From Nitrososphaerales archaeon TH1177 (GTDB taxonomy: Archaea > Thermoproteota > Nitrososphaeria > Nitrososphaerales > Nitrososphaeraceae): a stretch of 6,465 bases of DNA. The position numbers and the translations under genes are program-made. Where the stretch lies: NCBI GenBank assembly GCA_014523515.1, contig JAATVJ010000248.1, forward strand, positions 1-6,465, written 5' to 3'. Shown piece after piece: positions 1 through 6,101 of the stretch. The notes beneath the pieces were generated by a model, which did not search any database, was not told the DNA's origin, and saw nothing but the letters and a program-made list of their open reading frames with translations. Numbering within the stretch: the stretch's first letter is position 1; every line of letters starts with the position of its first letter.

Positions 1-17
1 ACCATAAAACCATTTAT

Positions 18-242
18 ATGGTAAAAATAACTTTTGATTTAGATAAAAATCTAAATGAAAAATTAAGAAAAACTATTGCATCCTCAAAGGGACTTTATAG
101 AGGTGCTATTCAGGAAGCTTTAATTGAAGCAATACATCTTTGGATAACCTCTACTAAAGGCAGAAGAGATAAGATCAATAAGAAAACTAGTAATAAAAAT
201 GAAAATAACAAAGATAATGATAAGAAATTAAATGATCTATAA
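18..242 (+). CDS. Small ribbon-helix-helix-like protein, 74 aa, putative DNA-binding
   Basis: A short basic protein whose first 43 residues fit the ribbon-helix-helix pattern: an alternating beta strand (MVKITFDLD, residues 1-9), a first helix (about 10-22), a turn at GLYRG (25-29), and a second amphipathic helix (about 29-43, IQEALIEAIHLWI). Such proteins usually dimerise through the strand and bind operators, so a repressor or antitoxin-like role is possible. Residues 47-74 form a low-complexity Lys/Asn/Asp tail that is probably disordered. The frame is open to the left edge of the window, so a start upstream of the ATG at 18 cannot be excluded, but the strand-first pattern suits this ATG. 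No toxin partner follows; downstream is transposase debris. The fold assignment comes from pattern only and the target is unknown. Confidence 0.6.
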   Translation: MVKITFDLDKNLNEKLRKTIASSKGLYRGAIQEALIEAIHLWITSTKGRRDKINKKTSNKNENNKDNDKKLNDL

Positions 243-253
243 TAAATAAAAAA

Positions 254-527
254 CTATTGATTTATGTGTGTATGTATTTTAGATATTATGCCTTCTACTC
301 CTTTTTCATTGAATCTATGAATCCATTTTCTAATGTTGTTATCATATGACGGTTTGTAATCTTTCGTATTTCTGGTATAGTATAGCCTTCATCTTTTTTA
401 GTAGAATGATTTTAGCTCGATATCCAGATTCTGGATCATCTTCATCTAATAACAAATGAAGAGTATTTCTCTCCTTTTCTCTAATACTTCTGAGGTATGT
501 ATCCCCCTCTCCACAAGTATGGATGGG
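254..527 (-). pseudogene. Remnant of an IS630-type transposase, N-terminal helix-turn-helix part
   Basis: Reading the minus strand from about 527 down to 254 gives one continuous protein similarity only if two frame changes are allowed. The first piece contains LHLLLDEDDPESGYRAKIILL. The frame shifts at the A6 run (plus-strand Ts 394-399) and continues DEGYTIPEIRKITN, then shifts again near 341-350 and continues DNNIRKWIHRFNEKGVEGI before a stop at 254-256. Together these match the order of the N-terminal helix-turn-helix domain of IS630-family transposases (a RAKIILL helix, a recognition helix, then a KWIHRFNEKGVEGI linker). An in-frame stop at 528-530 closes it upstream, and the DDE catalytic domain is absent. 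It is a decayed insertion fragment and cannot make an active transposase. No terminal inverted repeats were recognised. Confidence 0.72.
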
Positions 528-673
528 TTAATGGCATAGTAATCTAAAGCTGTTGTTATAAAGGTAATTTGTTTAAATAATCATAATTAGTTTACAATAG
601 TAATAAGGTAATGTATTACATAACTGTTAAGGGAGAATTACATGGTTATTGCATCTATCCTGATGAAATAAGG

Positions 674-788
674 ATTTGAAGATAAGCGAATGAATAGATG
701 GATACAATACAATTGAAAAGGACAATAGGTCTTTTATTGTATTTTGAAAGCAGATTTTACAACTATAAATAATACTTGATCTTCAAAT
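674..788. repeat. Nested inverted repeats in the gene-poor stretch
   Basis: The outer arms ATTTGAAGAT (674-683) and ATCTTCAAAT (779-788) are perfect 10-base complements. Inside them lies a second hairpin, TACAAT-tg-AAAAG (708-720) against CTTTTATTGTA (731-741), an 11-base-pair stem with a two-base bulge and a 10-base loop. Function is unknown. It could be a remnant of a structured element or chance in AT-rich DNA. Confidence 0.3.
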
Positions 789-890
789 GCATCCGGAATA
801 AAATAGCAAAAAGTCTTCTAGTTATAATTATGAGGATGAAGTTATTTTAATCGGGTTATTTGGAATTCTCTTTCTCTTGTTAATATTATG

Positions 891-920
891 AATATTGTAT
901 CTTTGAATATTGTATCTTTG
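891..920. repeat. Perfect 15-base tandem duplication
   Basis: The unit AATATTGTATCTTTG occurs twice back to back (891-905 and 906-920). The length is a multiple of three, but no accepted gene covers it, so it is probably a replication-slippage duplication. Confidence 0.85.
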
Positions 921-1337
921 CTGTTAAAACTCAATGTTTACTGGGCTCCCCTACCTTGTTTAATGCTTGATTTGTTTAGTTTGTTTCTTTTTTATGCTAG
1001 GATTTTATTTTTACTTTTGATATGCCAGCCAGTTGGTTTATTGAATATTTTTGACTTGTTATATGTTAATATGGAAATACAGTTAACAGGTAAGATGGTA
1101 AACCTCTTATACAGGATCACATAAACACAGTAATATGTTAATATTATTTTTAAAATAGAAAAAGAATAGAATGGAAAATTGATTACATTAATAGTAACAA
1201 AAAAAAAAGATGATCCTATTGATTCATTCGAGTCAATAATAAAAGTAATAAATATAGATGAAGAAAAAAAGAAATAAGAAAAAAACCATTTAGGAAAGTT
1301 GAAATAATAATACAATGATAAACTATTAATAAGTTAG

Positions 1338-1365
1338 ATATTTCTAAACTCGAGTTTAGAAATAT
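1338..1365. promoter_or_regulatory. Palindromic operator upstream of bioA
   Basis: A perfect 28-base palindrome centred at 1351/1352. The left half-site is ATATTTCTAAACTC and the right half is its exact complement, giving a CTCGAG core. Positions 1338-1363 are identical to 3833-3858 upstream of bioB. It ends 54 bases before the bioA ATG and about 22 bases before a TATA-like box. Two such copies at matched positions before the two biotin transcription units argue for a shared dimeric regulator responding to biotin status. I cannot name the regulator. It does not match the E. coli BirA operator layout, which has two half-sites separated by a spacer of a dozen or more bases. Confidence 0.8.
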
Positions 1366-1387
1366 TTCTATTTTTATTGAAAATTTT

Positions 1388-1396
1388 ATTAATTAT
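1388..1396 (+). promoter_or_regulatory. Putative TATA box of bioA
   Basis: ATTAATTAT begins 32 bases before the bioA ATG. The same nine bases begin 30 bases before the bioB ATG. The spacing suits an archaeal TATA box with transcription starting at or very near the start codon. The operator lies just upstream. Confidence 0.5.
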
Positions 1397-1419
1397 CATG
1401 ACTAAAATTTAATAGAAGA

Positions 1420-2832
1420 ATGAATAAAAAAGAAAGTTACAAGAAAAATTCAAAAATAAATAATAAATCTCTAGTCTATCTCGATAAGAAATACATTTGG
1501 CATCCCTACACCCAAATGAAAATCTGGAATAAACAAGATAATGTGGTAATCACTCATGGAGATGGATTTTATCTAGTTAGTGAAAATGGAGAAAAGTATC
1601 TTGATGGAATTGCGAACATGTGGTGCAGTGTATGGGGTTATAGTTCAAATCCTGTTATTGAAGCAACAAGGAGGCAGTTTCAAGAACTTCCTCATTCTAC
1701 TTTATTCGGATTGGGAAATAAACCCTCGATAGTACTTGCTAAAAAACTTTTAAATTTGTCCAATGGAATGGGCAAAATTTTTTATTCAGATAATGGTTCG
1801 ACGGCTATGGAAGTGGCATTGAAGATTGCTGTTCAGTATTGGAAAAATAAACAATTTCCAAAAAAGAACAAGTTTCTCTCACTTGAGAATGGCTATCATG
1901 GAGATACGATTGCGACAATGTCTATTGGTTATGTAGATAAATATTTCAATCCATACAAATCATTACTAATTAGAACATTTAAAGCTCCTGCACCGTCATC
2001 ATTTGAAAACAATCTAGATAACATTCTAACAGATTCAGAGATAGTTGATGTCTGTATAGAAAAAACAGAATATCTACTGGAAAAATATGCAAACAATATA
2101 GCTGCATTTGTAATGGAAAGTGGGGCACAGATAGCAGGTGGAGTATCCATTTATCCCAACACATACCAAAAAAAAATATCCCAACTCTGCAAAAAATATG
2201 ATGTTCTACTAATTTTAGATGAAATTGCTACAGGATTTGGAAGATTGGGAAACATGATAGAATATCTTGCACAAGATTCAAAACCAGATATTGTTTGTTA
2301 TGGAAAGGCCTTAAATGGTGGATATTTCCCCATTGCAGTCACGTTGACAACTGATGAAATCTATAAAGAATTTTTTGGTAATTATGATGAAAATAAACAA
2401 TTATTTCATGGACATACCTATACTGGTCATCCGGCTGGTTGTGCTGCCTGCATAGCGAATTTGGAACTTTATGCAAAAAGAAATCTTATACATGAGATAA
2501 GAAACAACGCTAATCATCTTAAAAAAAGATTGAAGACATTTGAAGATTTTAAATCTGTACATAAAATAAGACATAAAGGCCTTTTAGTAGGGATAGAATT
2601 AGCAAGAGAAGTAGAAATATCTACAAGAAAGAGAAAAAAACAACCGCTCTCTTTCATTGATGGACTAGCTCTTAATACCTATATAATGAGAGAATCACTG
2701 AAAAGAGGAGTTTTCCTTAGATCTCTTGGACATATTGTTACACTGATTCCTCCACTTGCTATGCCAAGAAACCAATTAGATATTTTGATTGATACTGCGT
2801 ATGATATAATAAAATCTATTGAGGAAAGATAG
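1420..2832 (+). CDS. bioA: Adenosylmethionine- or lysine-dependent KAPA aminotransferase BioA, 470 aa
   Basis: Class III PLP-dependent aminotransferase converting 8-amino-7-oxononanoate (KAPA) to 7,8-diaminononanoate in the cytoplasm, the second step of biotin ring assembly. Family marks in order: HPYTQMK (28-34), NGYHGDT (157-163), the DEIATGFGR cofactor motif (267-275), the Schiff-base lysine K296 in YGKALNGG, the HGHTYTGHP block (330-338), and R434 in LRSLG, matching the E. coli substrate-carboxylate arginine R391. The length is slightly above the usual 430-450 because of a Lys/Asn-rich N-terminus; the ATG at 1420 is the only Met before the conserved region. Several blocks (HSTLFG, FYSDNGSTAMEVALK, YWKNKQFPKK) resemble Bacillus subtilis BioA, which uses lysine as amino donor, rather than the E. 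coli SAM-using enzyme; the donor here is inferred only. It has its own operator and TATA-like box, and its last 17 bases overlap the recombinase gene tail to tail. Confidence 0.95.
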   Translation: MNKKESYKKNSKINNKSLVYLDKKYIWHPYTQMKIWNKQDNVVITHGDGFYLVSENGEKYLDGIANMWCSVWGYSSNPVIEATRRQFQELPHSTLFGLGNKPSIVLAKKLLNLSNGMGKIFYSDNGSTAMEVALKIAVQYWKNKQFPKKNKFLSLENGYHGDTIATMSIGYVDKYFNPYKSLLIRTFKAPAPSSFENNLDNILTDSEIVDVCIEKTEYLLEKYANNIAAFVMESGAQIAGGVSIYPNTYQKKISQLCKKYDVLLILDEIATGFGRLGNMIEYLAQDSKPDIVCYGKALNGGYFPIAVTLTTDEIYKEFFGNYDENKQLFHGHTYTGHPAGCAACIANLELYAKRNLIHEIRNNANHLKKRLKTFEDFKSVHKIRHKGLLVGIELAREVEISTRKRKKQPLSFIDGLALNTYIMRESLKRGVFLRSLGHIVTLIPPLAMPRNQLDILIDTAYDIIKSIEER

Positions 2833-3460
2833 TTTTAGAATCTTGATGAGGTATATTCAACCTCCTGAACTCTTTGTAAAGAGTAGCCTTTGAAATACCC
2901 AGTTCCCTTGCGATTTTTGCTCTAGAAATATTTTCAGATAATAAGGCAATCAGGCTATTTTTGTCAATAACCTTTTGGGGTCTTCCTATTTCTTTTCCAG
3001 CAATTCTTGCTCTCTTCATCCCATCCTTTGTACGTTGAACAAGCATCTCTCTTTCTCTTTCTGCAACCCATGTTAGAATACTTATCATCAGTTTTCTGAT
3101 GCTCGGTTCTGTCGTCTGCAAAAAAGACTCTCTTGGAGAACATGATATCAGTGGACTATGTTCTTCAATAACCTTTATAGCATCTAGAGTATCCCAAAAA
3201 GTCCTCCCAACCCTTGAGAGCTCATATACCAAAACAGCTTCCACTTTAGAGGATTTTACAAATTCTATAAGATCCTGGAAGCCTTTCCTAGATATAGCAG
3301 GTACTTTGCCACTTACCGCTGGATCTTCGAAAAAGTACAACATATGGTAATCATGATCCTTTGCCCATTTGGTAATTGCTATCTTTTGAGTCTGTACTGT
3401 CTGCTCTTCCGTACTTACTCGAAGATATGCTATTGCATACTTGTGCATATTATCAGACAT
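2816..3460 (-). CDS. Small serine recombinase (resolvase/invertase type), 214 aa
   Basis: Site-specific DNA recombinase of the resolvase/invertase family. The N-terminal catalytic domain opens with YLRVSTEEQ, giving the nucleophile S16 and R14. ELSRVGRT supplies R83 and R86, matching R68 and R71 of gamma-delta resolvase, although the usual Asp before the first arginine is Ser82. A long helix follows (about 118-155, with WVAEREREMLVQRTKDGM), then a linker GRPQK (159-163) and a C-terminal helix-turn-helix (about 167-203, AKIARELGISKATLYKEF). The protein appears complete. M1 gives four residues before M5, and either start could be used. It is convergent with bioA. Its DNA is richer in G+C (about 40-43% in three hand-counted 60-base lines) than the bio genes (about a third in a counted line), suggesting transfer. 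No TnpB or other mobile partner is visible, so its substrate is unknown. Confidence 0.9.
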   Translation of the reverse strand: MSDNMHKYAIAYLRVSTEEQTVQTQKIAITKWAKDHDYHMLYFFEDPAVSGKVPAISRKGFQDLIEFVKSSKVEAVLVYELSRVGRTFWDTLDAIKVIEEHSPLISCSPRESFLQTTEPSIRKLMISILTWVAEREREMLVQRTKDGMKRARIAGKEIGRPQKVIDKNSLIALLSENISRAKIARELGISKATLYKEFRRLNIPHQDSKTIFPQ

Positions 3461-3475
3461 GCATACTATCAGACA
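3445..3475. repeat. Tandem 16-base repeat over the recombinase start codon
   Basis: GCATATTATCAGACA (3445-3459) and GCATACTATCAGACA (3461-3475) differ at one base and are spaced by 16. A further partial GCATAC occurs at 3435-3440. The recombinase ATG (complement of 3458-3460) sits between the two copies. The placement suits a binding site for the recombinase itself or another autoregulator, but slippage is equally possible. Confidence 0.6.
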
Positions 3476-3559
3476 ATTACAAAAAAAGCTATCTATAGTC
3501 TAATGTTAAAAAAATAGGACAAAGAGTATGAAAAAGGAGTATCATTTTTAAACCACTTG

Positions 3560-3573
3560 GCTAAAATTTTAGC
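3560..3573. repeat. 14-base perfect palindrome
   Basis: GCTAAAATTTTAGC is perfectly self-complementary. It lies about 100 bases upstream of the recombinase start. It is unrelated in sequence to the bio operator and could be a protein site or chance in AT-rich DNA. Confidence 0.35.
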
Positions 3574-3584
3574 AGATTTTCAAG

Positions 3585-3634
3585 GTAAAAAAAGGATAGT
3601 ACTTTTTTTACGTTTCGTAAAAGGGTCCTTTTTT
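3585..3634. repeat. Cluster of overlapping inverted repeats between recombinase and bioB
   Basis: Three symmetrical units overlap. GTAAAAAAA (3585-3593) pairs with TTTTTTTAC (3603-3611) around a 9-base loop. TTTTACG (3606-3612) pairs with CGTAAAA (3616-3622) around TTT. AAAAGGGTCCTTTT (3619-3632) is a near-perfect palindrome and runs into a T6 tract ending at 3634. Because the first two compete for the same bases, alternative folds are possible. It could be a terminator, a recombinase site, or an insertion-element end. Confidence 0.45.
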
Positions 3635-3832
3635 GAACTGTTTAAACTATAGAATATTTTAGCGAAAATCGTTCTTTTATAGTAAATGTAGTATATTGGA
3701 TTAACTATTGTAAAATAAAATTAGATATAAAATAGAATACTTACAAAAATAAAATAACACATGATAATTTTTATAGATTAAATTAGAAAAAACGTATTTA
3801 TAATTTATGAATTTATATACTAATCAATTATA

Positions 3833-3858
3833 ATATTTCTAAACTCGAGTTTAGAAAT
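3833..3858. promoter_or_regulatory. Palindromic operator upstream of bioB-bioF
   Basis: Second copy of the bio palindrome, identical over 26 bases to 1338-1363. Perfect symmetry spans 3835-3858, centred at 3846/3847; the outermost pair (3834/3859) is broken by a C. It ends 49 bases before the bioB ATG and about 20 bases before the TATA-like ATTAATTAT. It is probably the binding site through which bioB and bioF are co-regulated with bioA. Confidence 0.8.
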
Positions 3859-3877
3859 CTTTTTAAAAAAAATAACG

Positions 3878-3887
3878 ATTAATTATA
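3878..3887 (+). promoter_or_regulatory. Putative TATA box of bioB-bioF
   Basis: ATTAATTATA begins 30 bases before the bioB ATG and repeats the nine-base box upstream of bioA. This supports the ATG at 3908 with a leaderless or nearly leaderless transcript. The distance from the operator centre to the box is about 31 bases here and about 36 at bioA. Confidence 0.5.
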
Positions 3888-3907
3888 GGATAGGAAAAAT
3901 ATTATCG

Positions 3908-4924
3908 ATGAACGATGATGGAGACTGGAGTAACAATAACATATCAATAACTAGTACAATCTCATTTATTGAAAAAATGATGGAAAAAGTTATGGCGGGT
4001 CAAGACATATCTTTTCAAGAAGCTCAAACTTTGTTGTCGACTAGAGAGATACTAACTCTAGCAAGATGTGCCAATATCATAACACGAAAATTTAACGGTG
4101 ATATTGTAGATATTGAATCGTTAGTTAACGCAAAATCAGGAAATTGCCCTGAAGATTGTTCCTTTTGTGCTCAATCAGCGTTTTATGATACTGGAATATC
4201 AAAATATTCTCTTCTTCCAACTGAAAAACTAGTTGAACAAGCAAGAAATGCGAAAGAAGGTGGATCTACCAGCTTCTGTTTGGTTTGTGCATATCGGTCT
4301 CCCCCTGATAAAGATTTTGAACAATTATGCGAATCCATTTCACAAATCAAAAAAAGAGTAGGTATTGAAGTAAATGTTTCACTAGGTTTTATGACCTTTG
4401 AACGTGCTCTAAAACTTAAGAGACTTGGTGTTAAGAGATATAATCACAATCTTGAAACAGCAAAAAGTTATTTCGCTCAAATATGTCAAACTCATGAATA
4501 TCAAGATAGAGTGAATACTGCCAAAATTGTTAAAGAAGCAGGCCTAGAATTGTGTTGTGGTGGAATAATTGGAATGGGAGAAAGTCCTTCTCAAAGATTG
4601 GAGTTAGCTTTTTCATTGGCTGATCTAAAGCCTGACGAAGTTCCTATAAATATATTGATTCCCCGGGCAGGAACTCCTTTAATGTTTAGAAATAATCTCT
4701 TAACTGATGATGATATTGTTAAAACAATAGCAGTTTGGAGGTTTATAATGCCAAAGACTATTTTAAAAATTGCAGGGGGTAGAGAATTTCATCTGCGAGA
4801 TAATGGAAAATATATTCTCCAAGCTGGAGCTAATGGAATAATCAGTGGTGGATATCTTACCACAGGTGGAAATAAGCATAATAAAGATATAGAAATGATT
4901 AAAGAAATTGGCCTCAAAGTATGA
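3908..4924 (+). CDS. bioB: Biotin synthase BioB, radical SAM, 338 aa
   Basis: Radical SAM enzyme inserting sulfur into dethiobiotin to form biotin. Family marks: NAKSGNCPEDCSFCAQS with the [4Fe-4S] ligands C80, C84 and C87, YNHNLET (178-184), GGIIGMGE (218-225), VPINILIP (245-252), AGGREFHLRD (289-298) and the SGGYLTTGGN tail (313-322). Oddity: of the E. coli auxiliary [2Fe-2S] ligands, C97 and C188 are kept (C124, C216), but C128 is replaced by N156 (IEVNVSLG) and R260 by K287 (ILKIAGGRE). Extra cysteines occur at C127 and C217. This suggests a different auxiliary cluster. The start at 3908 adds about 20 residues before the family's usual beginning; M24/M25 are alternatives, but the TATA-like box at -30 favours 3908. 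First gene of the unit, overlapping bioF by 17 bases. Confidence 0.96.
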   Translation: MNDDGDWSNNNISITSTISFIEKMMEKVMAGQDISFQEAQTLLSTREILTLARCANIITRKFNGDIVDIESLVNAKSGNCPEDCSFCAQSAFYDTGISKYSLLPTEKLVEQARNAKEGGSTSFCLVCAYRSPPDKDFEQLCESISQIKKRVGIEVNVSLGFMTFERALKLKRLGVKRYNHNLETAKSYFAQICQTHEYQDRVNTAKIVKEAGLELCCGGIIGMGESPSQRLELAFSLADLKPDEVPINILIPRAGTPLMFRNNLLTDDDIVKTIAVWRFIMPKTILKIAGGREFHLRDNGKYILQAGANGIISGGYLTTGGNKHNKDIEMIKEIGLKV

Positions 4925-6101
4925 TTATATTTATGAATTATTACAACAATATAGACAAAAAAATATCTATCGAGAACTATTAATCTCTGAAATAAAAAAA
5001 GAAGATGGTAATAATAATATTTCTTTTTATCTAAATAAAAAGAAAGTTATTAATTTATGCTCAAATGATTATTTAGGTTTATCTCAAAACCATTTTATTT
5101 TAACAAAGACTAGAAATGCTCTTAAACAGGTTTCACAATGCAGTTCTAGGCTGATTTCCGGAAACAATATCAATATAGAGAAATTAGAGAAAATTTTAGC
5201 CAACCACCGCACTTCTGAAAATGCTCTAGTATATCCAACTGGTTACATGGCAAACTTAGGAGTAATTTCAGCCCTATCCACTTGTGAACATACAATTTTT
5301 AGCGACAGTCTCAACCATGCAAGTATTATAGATGCATGTCGATTATCTAAATCAAAAAAGATCGAAATTTTCAAGCATAAAGATATTAATCATCTGAAAA
5401 TTTTACTTCAAAAAAATTCTCAATCTAAAAAGATCATTGTCACGGAAGGAGTTTTTAGTATGGATGGAGATATAGCAAATCTTCAAGAGGTCTCTGAATT
5501 GGCAAAGATATATGATGCAATCTTGATAGTAGATGATGCACATGCTGATTTTGTTTTTGGAAATGTTGGAAATTCTGGCGGAATCCCTGAGTATTATGGG
5601 GTGGCAGAAGATGTTGACGTTCATATTAGTAGTTTAAGTAAAGGTTTGGGATGTTTCGGTGGTTATGCTGCTAGTTCTAATCTAATTAATGAATTCTTAG
5701 TTAATAAATCAAGACAATTCATTTATACTTCTGCAATTCCAGAACATTTGGCCGTCGCCGCAATTACTGCTATTTCTTTTTTAAAAAAAAATAAAAATAT
5801 ACAAAAAAGGTTTTTTGAAAAAATACATTGGTTTTTTGATCAATTAACTCAAGTAGGATTTAATATTGGCAATACCTCCAGCCAAATAATACCTATTATC
5901 ATAGGAGATGAAAAAATAACTACAAATTTTTCAAAAGAATTATTCAAGTATGGTATATTTGTCCAAGCAATTAGATATCCTACAGTAGCATTTGGAAAAG
6001 CTCGTTTAAGAATATCTCTTAATAATTCCATTGAAAAGTCACAACTTGTTTATGTTGTTAATTGTCTAGACAAATTAGGAAGAAAATACAAAATAATATG
6101 A
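4908..6101 (+). CDS. bioF: 8-Amino-7-oxononanoate synthase BioF, 397 aa, TTG start
   Basis: PLP-dependent alpha-oxoamine synthase condensing pimeloyl-CoA or pimeloyl-ACP with L-alanine to give KAPA, the first committed step of biotin ring formation. Visible marks: CSNDYLGL (51-58), SSRLISGN (79-86), SDSLNHASIIDACRLS (132-147, cofactor-stacking H137), GVFSMDGD (181-188), VDDAHADF (208-215, D209 and H212), and the Schiff-base lysine K245 in SSLSKGLG. The C-terminal RYPTVAFGKARLRISL (356-371) matches the family. Length is typical. The start must be the TTG at 4908: an in-frame TGA at 4896-4898 lies just upstream, the ATG at 4921 is out of frame, and the next in-frame Met is about 114 codons in. 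The start lies inside bioB, so translation is probably coupled. No bioD follows within the window. Confidence 0.95.
   Translation: MASKYDYIYELLQQYRQKNIYRELLISEIKKEDGNNNISFYLNKKKVINLCSNDYLGLSQNHFILTKTRNALKQVSQCSSRLISGNNINIEKLEKILANHRTSENALVYPTGYMANLGVISALSTCEHTIFSDSLNHASIIDACRLSKSKKIEIFKHKDINHLKILLQKNSQSKKIIVTEGVFSMDGDIANLQEVSELAKIYDAILIVDDAHADFVFGNVGNSGGIPEYYGVAEDVDVHISSLSKGLGCFGGYAASSNLINEFLVNKSRQFIYTSAIPEHLAVAAITAISFLKKNKNIQKRFFEKIHWFFDQLTQVGFNIGNTSSQIIPIIIGDEKITTNFSKELFKYGIFVQAIRYPTVAFGKARLRISLNNSIEKSQLVYVVNCLDKLGRKYKII

Larger units (their letters stand above)
532..1337. other. Gene-poor AT-rich stretch with no convincing gene
   Basis: About 800 bases between the transposase remnant and the bioA operator. 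The longest open frames (888-1124 plus; 992-1315 minus) overlap each other and are dominated by Phe/Leu/Ile/Tyr or Asn/Lys, as expected from T-rich or A-rich DNA. I do not accept either as a gene. One short plus-strand frame at about 1179-1277 reads as normal acidic protein (DDPIDSFESIIKVINIDEE) from a TTG to TAA, with a stop just before it at 1167-1169. It may be a decayed gene end or chance. The stretch also holds a 15-base tandem duplication (891-920) and a nested inverted repeat (674-788). It looks like decayed accessory DNA next to an old insertion. Confidence 0.5.
3476..3832. other. Gene-free AT-rich gap between the recombinase and the bioB operator
   Basis: No frame here resembles a protein. 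On the minus strand a TATA-like TATAGAT (about 3492-3498) lies 30-40 bases before the recombinase ATG and may be its promoter. The rest holds a 14-base perfect palindrome GCTAAAATTTTAGC (3560-3573) and a cluster of overlapping inverted repeats (3585-3634), described separately. Confidence 0.5.

Noticed and set aside
422..436. Palindrome ATCCAGA-T-TCTGGAT
   Set aside because: It lies within the transposase remnant, where it encodes the conserved DPESGY segment, so the symmetry is probably incidental.
660..700. C/D-box-like CTGATGA suggesting a small guide RNA
   Set aside because: The first base of the C box is wrong and no properly spaced D, D' and C' boxes were found.
888..1124. Plus-strand open frame of 78 codons, highly hydrophobic
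   Set aside because: T-rich DNA gives Leu/Ile/Phe by composition. It begins in a 15-base tandem duplication, overlaps a minus-strand frame, and shows no recognisable family motif.
992..1315. Minus-strand open frame of 107 codons
   Set aside because: The N-terminal half is Phe/Tyr/Ser runs from the complement of A-rich DNA. Only a short tail (KPTGWHIKSKNK) looks protein-like, which is not enough to call a gene.
3099..3350. Plus-strand frame opposite the recombinase
   Set aside because: It lies wholly inside the well-supported serine recombinase gene on the other strand and is its shadow.
5403..5624. Minus-strand frame opposite bioF
   Set aside because: Antisense shadow of bioF with no family features.
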